In this document: positions 6,575-8,899 of the stretch, piece after piece | Layout: every line of letters begins with the position of its first letter | How positions within the stretch are numbered: the stretch's first letter is position 1 | Origin: Clostridiales bacterium | GTDB lineage: Bacteria; Bacillota; Sulfobacillia; UBA995 | Assembly: GCA_003517845.1 (NCBI GenBank) | Contig: DOZU01000012.1 | Coordinates: 2,851-11,749, forward strand | Direction: 5' to 3' | Length of the DNA stretch: 8,899 nt | The notes under the pieces: generated by a model | Told to the model about the DNA's origin: nothing | The model's database searches: none | What the model saw: only the letters and a program-made list of their open reading frames with translations | Translations under genes and position numbers: made by a program

Positions 6575-7350
6575 ATGGCGGCACCGTTCGCCCGGTGGCG
6601 CGACGTGCTGGACTCGCCCGCCGTACCGCGCGAGGACTGGCGAGAGACCGCCCGGTTGGGCGGCTTTCCCGTGCCCGTCCACGAACTGGTCGACGACGAG
6701 GCACGCACACTATGGTTCTCGGGCTATGTCCAGACCTGCCTGGAGCGCGACTTCCAGACCCTGCGTACTGTCGAGAACCTCGCTGATTTCCGGCGCCTGA
6801 TGCGGGCCGCCTGCCTGCGCATCGGCAGCCTGCTCAACCAGACGGAGCTCGGCCGTGACATCGGCATCAGCCAGCCCCAGGTGCACCGTTTCCTGAACCT
6901 GATGGAGGCGAGCTACCTGGCCATCCGCCTGTCAGCCTACTCGGTGAACCGGACGCGCCGCCTCGTCAAGGCTCCCAAGCTCTACTGGTGCGACACGGCG
7001 CTGGCACTGCACCTGGCCGGTGAAACGGAGCCGCGAGGGGCGCACCCGGAGAACCTGGTGGTGACTGATCTGCTGGCGTGGCGGGACGTGCAGCCTCGCC
7101 GCCCGGAGATCCTCTTCTGGCGCACCGCCGCGGGGCAGGAGGTGGACTTCGTGATTGAGACCGGGAGACGTCTGCTGCCCATCGAGGTGAAGGCTGCCGC
7201 ACGGGTGTTGCCGGCCGATGCGAGGGGACTGGAGGTGTCCTCGACGAATACCCCGACCTGACCGAGGGCGCCCTGCTTCTCCATGGCGGCACGGAGACAT
7301 TCCCTCTCACCAAGCGGGTACTGGCGGTGCCGTGGTGGCGGGTGGTCTGA
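6575..7350 (+). pseudogene. DUF4143 ATPase, 5'-truncated and frameshifted
   Basis: The C-terminal two thirds of an AAA_14/DUF4143-type ATPase, a family common beside toxin-antitoxin genes and of unclear function. Recognisable segments include RLGGFPVPVHE, WFSGYVQTCLERDF, the helix-turn-helix-like ELGRDIGISQPQVHRFLNLMEASYL, APKLYWCDTALALHLAGE, and the nuclease-fold-like end ILFWRTAAGQEVDFVIE and LLPIEVKAA. The N-terminal P-loop domain (about 150 residues) is absent. Upstream sequence is transposase debris. Near 7236-7240 one base is missing: GLEV should continue as FLDEYPDLTEGALLLHGG, which is present in the next frame through PWWRVV and a TGA at 7348-7350, whereas the actual frame stops at 7259-7261. 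With the ATPase domain lost and the tail shifted, it is very likely inactive. The first base given is the first ATG of the surviving frame, not a real start. Confidence 0.82.
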
Positions 7351-7444
7351 GGCCTAGCACCTTGCGCGCCAGCGACGCCGCCCTACCAGTGGGTGAGTCC
7401 ATCCGAGTGGGAAAGGGGGTCCGGGGCACGCGCTCCCCGCCGCT

Positions 7445-7933
7445 CTAGCTGGAGCCCTGGTCGAGGTAGGGTTGGACGTCGTCAAGACCCAGGATCCACG
7501 GTAAGTCGGTCTCGAGGAGTTGCTTATCAACTGTTATGAGCGGGATGCCGTGGTCTTCGGCCACGGCGAGGTAAGCTGCGTCGTAGAATGAGAGCCCCAG
7601 ACGCAAGCCCAGGGTAAGGGCCGACGTTGCCAGGGGGCCGATCGGCACTGCCGGCAGATGGAGGTCCACGAGCGCGCCAAGAGCCTCCAAGGCGGCGGCC
7701 TCCGGGACACCCTTCCGGCGGACCGCCAACATGAGGGCGTTGCCTACTTCATGCAGGAAAAGGTCGGGGACAATTATCCGGATGTCACCGACGACGTGCC
7801 GTTCGAGCAGGGCTAGCGAGGCCGCCGAGCCTTCCTCGTCCCCGAGCACCCATTTCACGCCGACGCTCGCGTCTACGCACAGGCTCGCGCCCTGGTCAGC
7901 CACGGTCTTCACCGCCCTCCGTCGTTGAGCCAC
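7445..7933 (-). CDS. vapC: VapC-like PIN-domain ribonuclease toxin
   Basis: A PIN-domain protein of up to 162 residues, the toxin of a VapBC module that would cleave RNA in the cytoplasm with Mg2+ or Mn2+. The four acidic positions are all present: D21 in LCVDASVGVKWVL, E62 in LFLHEVGNAL, D118 in LSFYDAAYLAVAE and D136 in PLITVDKQLL. The start is uncertain. GTG at 7933 follows GGAGGGAC closely and overlaps the antitoxin gene by 38 bases. GTGs at 7912 and 7903 lie behind a GGAGGG and would begin nearer to the PIN strand, which usually lies within the first ten residues. All choices keep the complete domain and overlap the antitoxin stop at 7896, consistent with translational coupling. No inactivating change is seen. 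RNA target unknown. Confidence 0.87.
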   Translation of the reverse strand: MAQRRRAVKTVADQGASLCVDASVGVKWVLGDEEGSAASLALLERHVVGDIRIIVPDLFLHEVGNALMLAVRRKGVPEAAALEALGALVDLHLPAVPIGPLATSALTLGLRLGLSFYDAAYLAVAEDHGIPLITVDKQLLETDLPWILGLDDVQPYLDQGSS

Positions 7934-8315
7934 GTCCCTCCAGTTCGCGGCGAGACGCTGCCAGGAGGTCGCCCCCGTCTATGGCTGGCATCTGGGACCG
8001 AAGCCGCTTGAGGGTCGCCAGGGCCTGAATGCGGTCGGCCCAGACCTTCGAGAGCGGCTGCCCGTCCTGCGATTTGTGAGCCGCCGCCGCTCGCGAGATG
8101 GCGTACTCAAGCCCCGCCTCGGCGACCCGGGAAGCATCGGCGGCAGTCTTCCGCTTGATTCCCCCCTGCGTGCCGGAGCTTAGAATCAGCCTTTGACCGT
8201 CGAGGACGACATGGATCTCCTCGCCTTCCTTCATCCCGGCCGCCTCCCGCAGGAACTTGGGGATGACCACCTGTCCCCGGCTCGACATCTTCGTTCGCCC
8301 GCTCACTACAGCCAA
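7896..8315 (-). CDS. vapB: AbrB/MazE-type antitoxin (VapB-like)
   Basis: A 139-residue antitoxin with an N-terminal SpoVT-AbrB swapped-hairpin DNA-binding domain: TKMSSRGQVVIPKFLREAAG, then EGEEIHVVLDGQRLIL (residues 8-46). The remaining 90 residues are helical and charged, longer than many VapB proteins, and probably wrap around the toxin. The start is a TTG at 8315: an AAAGGAG lies nine bases upstream, whereas the GTG at 8306 and ATG at 8288 have no properly spaced site. The ATG at 8288 would leave a slightly shorter but complete AbrB domain, so it remains an alternative. It is first in the operon and its end overlaps the PIN toxin gene. As in the family, it should neutralise the toxin and repress its own promoter at 8351-8379. 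Confidence 0.85.
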   Translation of the reverse strand: MAVVSGRTKMSSRGQVVIPKFLREAAGMKEGEEIHVVLDGQRLILSSGTQGGIKRKTAADASRVAEAGLEYAISRAAAAHKSQDGQPLSKVWADRIQALATLKRLRSQMPAIDGGDLLAASRRELEGRGSTTEGGEDRG

Positions 8316-8350
8316 GGCGGAGAACTCCTTTCTGAGCTGTTCTTACTCCA

Positions 8351-8379
8351 ATTCTACTCCGTGCTTACCTGGCGGTCAA
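8351..8379 (-). promoter_or_regulatory. Promoter of the vapBC operon
   Basis: On the minus strand TTGACC (8379-8374) and TAGAAT (8356-8351) are separated by exactly 17 bases, a near-consensus sigma-70-type promoter. Transcription would begin near 8344, about 30 bases before the TTG start, with the AAAGGAG ribosome site in the short leader. Confidence 0.65.
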
Positions 8380-8445
8380 GGGGACCTCAGGCGAATGACA
8401 GAAAACCCCGAACCCATCTTTACCTGGGGTTCGAGGCCTTTAACA

Positions 8446-8495
8446 TGGTGGGAGGTAGTGGATTTGAACCACCGGCCTTCTGAATGCGAGTCAAC
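8446..8495 (-). other. 3' half of a tRNA gene, probable attachment-site remnant
   Basis: Read on the minus strand, this stretch folds as the 3' half of a tRNA ending in an encoded CCA (8448-8446). It shows a discriminator A, acceptor 3' strand ACCTCCC, a T-arm GGTGG/TTCAAAT/CCACT (one G-T pair), a five-base variable loop AGGCC, anticodon 3' stem TCAGA, and a seven-base loop CTCGCAT that would give anticodon CGC (alanine) if read conventionally. On the 5' side the stem pairs at only four positions and then fails, and no D-arm or acceptor GGGAGGT is found upstream. This anticodon-loop-to-CCA extent is the typical duplicated core of a tRNA-integrating element. The tRNA identity is tentative. Confidence 0.6.
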
Positions 8496-8594
8496 TCTGG
8501 GCCATCCGCGACCGTCCGGGGTCGTCCATAGCCTGCTTCTAGCAGGCGTTGCGGGTCCGCAGTCGTCTGTGTGTTCCGTGCTTGTATGGGCCCA

Positions 8595-8615
8595 TTGCTG
8601 TCAGTTTTGCTGTCA
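8595..8615. repeat. Tandem 9-bp direct repeat with 12-bp period
   Basis: TTGCTGTCA occurs at 8595-8603 and again at 8607-8615, separated by GTT. The spacing and the position about 100 bp from the partial tRNA resemble arm-type binding sites of tyrosine recombinases. This is inference from position. Confidence 0.5.
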
Positions 8616-8661
8616 AGGCAGTTCAGGGCACGGCACCGTACTTCACGGCTCCAACCGGCAA

Positions 8662-8728
8662 GAATGAGATTCAAGATTCGTCGACAGCACCTGCTTTCGT
8701 GCGCCCCCGCGTGCTGTGAATCTCATTC
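8662..8728. repeat. 12-bp inverted repeat with nested 6-bp arms
   Basis: GAATGAGATTCA (8662-8673) and TGAATCTCATTC (8717-8728) are perfect inverted copies. Inside, CAGCAC (8685-8690) pairs with GTGCTG (8711-8716), which directly abuts the right outer arm, leaving an 11-base bulge on the left and a 20-base loop. No T-run follows on either side, so an intrinsic terminator is unlikely. A protein-binding site or structured RNA is possible. Confidence 0.6.
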
Positions 8729-8794
8729 CTCCCTCGTTGCCAGCAAGTCAGGGCCGGCAACGGCCGCGCTTCACCAGCACGGCGGGCATCTTGA

Positions 8795-8808
8795 CAATCT
8801 ATAGATTG
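8795..8808. repeat. 14-bp perfect palindrome
   Basis: CAATCTATAGATTG is fully self-complementary and AT-rich within a GC-rich surrounding. Such sites are often operators of small dimeric regulators. It overlaps a TTGACA (8791-8796), but I find no well-spaced -10 for that hexamer. Confidence 0.5.
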
Positions 8809-8826
8809 GGTGACTGGGGTATTCAC

Positions 8827-8855
8827 TTGACTCAGCCTACCCCCATATGTAGACT
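8827..8855 (+). promoter_or_regulatory. Possible promoter facing out of the right edge
   Basis: TTGACT (8827-8832) and TAGACT (8850-8855) are 17 bases apart on the plus strand. The match is moderate and no gene start is visible before the window ends, so this is tentative. The palindrome at 8795-8808 lies just upstream. Confidence 0.3.
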
Positions 8856-8899
8856 TTGACCTGGAAATTCGTCCACCGGCTGTGCCGTCTCACATTGTT

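Larger units (their letters stand above)
8496..8899. other. Non-coding repeat-rich segment beside the partial tRNA
   Basis: About 400 bases in which I see no credible gene on either strand. It holds a hairpin at 8531-8547 (GCCTGCT-tct-AGCAGGC), a 9-bp tandem direct repeat at 8595-8615, a 12-bp inverted repeat at 8662-8728, a 14-bp palindrome at 8795-8808, and a possible plus-strand promoter at 8827-8855. This density of symmetric sites next to a tRNA 3' end would suit integrase arm sites and excision control, but no integrase gene is inside the window. Confidence 0.4.

Noticed and set aside
8446..8530. A complete functional tRNA gene.
   Set aside because: No acceptor 5' strand GGGAGGT, D-arm or fully paired anticodon stem is found 5' of the loop, so only the 3' half is supported.
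8420..8674. Minus-strand 84-codon frame ending in SNPLPP-like residues.
   Set aside because: The end is simply translated tRNA 3' sequence and the start overlaps the repeat-rich segment. No integrase or excisionase signature is visible.
8662..8728. Intrinsic terminator.
   Set aside because: There is a long loop with an asymmetric bulge, and no T-run on either strand after the stem.
1..8899. CRISPR array.
   Set aside because: No regularly spaced repeats of 20-40 bases are seen. The only tandem repeat found is the 9-bp pair at 8595-8615.

Overview
This is a GC-rich bacterial accessory segment. No rRNA, housekeeping gene or clear taxonomic marker is present, so I do not assign a phylum. The layout is two toxin-antitoxin modules, one unusual ATPase operon, and decayed mobile-element and ATPase debris, ending next to a partial tRNA that looks like an attachment site.

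Left part: positions 1-300 hold nothing I can name. About 302-640 (minus) is the frameshifted C-terminal part of an IS1634/IS4-like DDE transposase. Then comes a minus-strand pair with a 4-base ATGA overlap at 1199-1202: an XRE-HTH/ImmA-IrrE-type zinc-peptidase protein (1200-2345) and a DUF4411 PIN-like ribonuclease (703-1200). This is a recognised toxin-antitoxin architecture. Its upstream region has a good -35/-10 pair, a palindrome in the spacer and a 10-bp inverted repeat over the expected transcription start.

Centre: a divergent intergenic region (2346-2972) separates that pair from a plus-strand operon: a small HEPN-like protein (2973-3410), a MinD/ParA-like ATPase with the variant P-loop KGGVGR (3407-4732), and a second P-loop ATPase with a C-terminal winged-helix-like segment (4729-6225). 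Each junction is an ATGA stop/start overlap, and a further ATGA at 6222-6225 opens a fourth frame that is destroyed after a few codons by transposase debris. This operon is the best candidate for a poorly described system. By architecture (HEPN plus two signalling NTPases, in a mobile context beside toxin-antitoxin genes) I infer a conflict or defence role, but nothing in the sequence proves it.

Right part: 6240-6535 (minus) is a second IS1634-like transposase fragment, from the middle of the protein. It is followed by the C-terminal two thirds of a DUF4143 ATPase (6575-7350), broken by a one-base deletion. Next is a minus-strand VapBC module (AbrB-type antitoxin 7896-8315, PIN toxin 7445-7933) with a clear promoter. 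At 8446-8495 (minus) lies the 3' half of a tRNA without its 5' half, probably an attachment-site remnant. The final 400 bases are non-coding but rich in repeats and palindromes, as expected next to an integration site.
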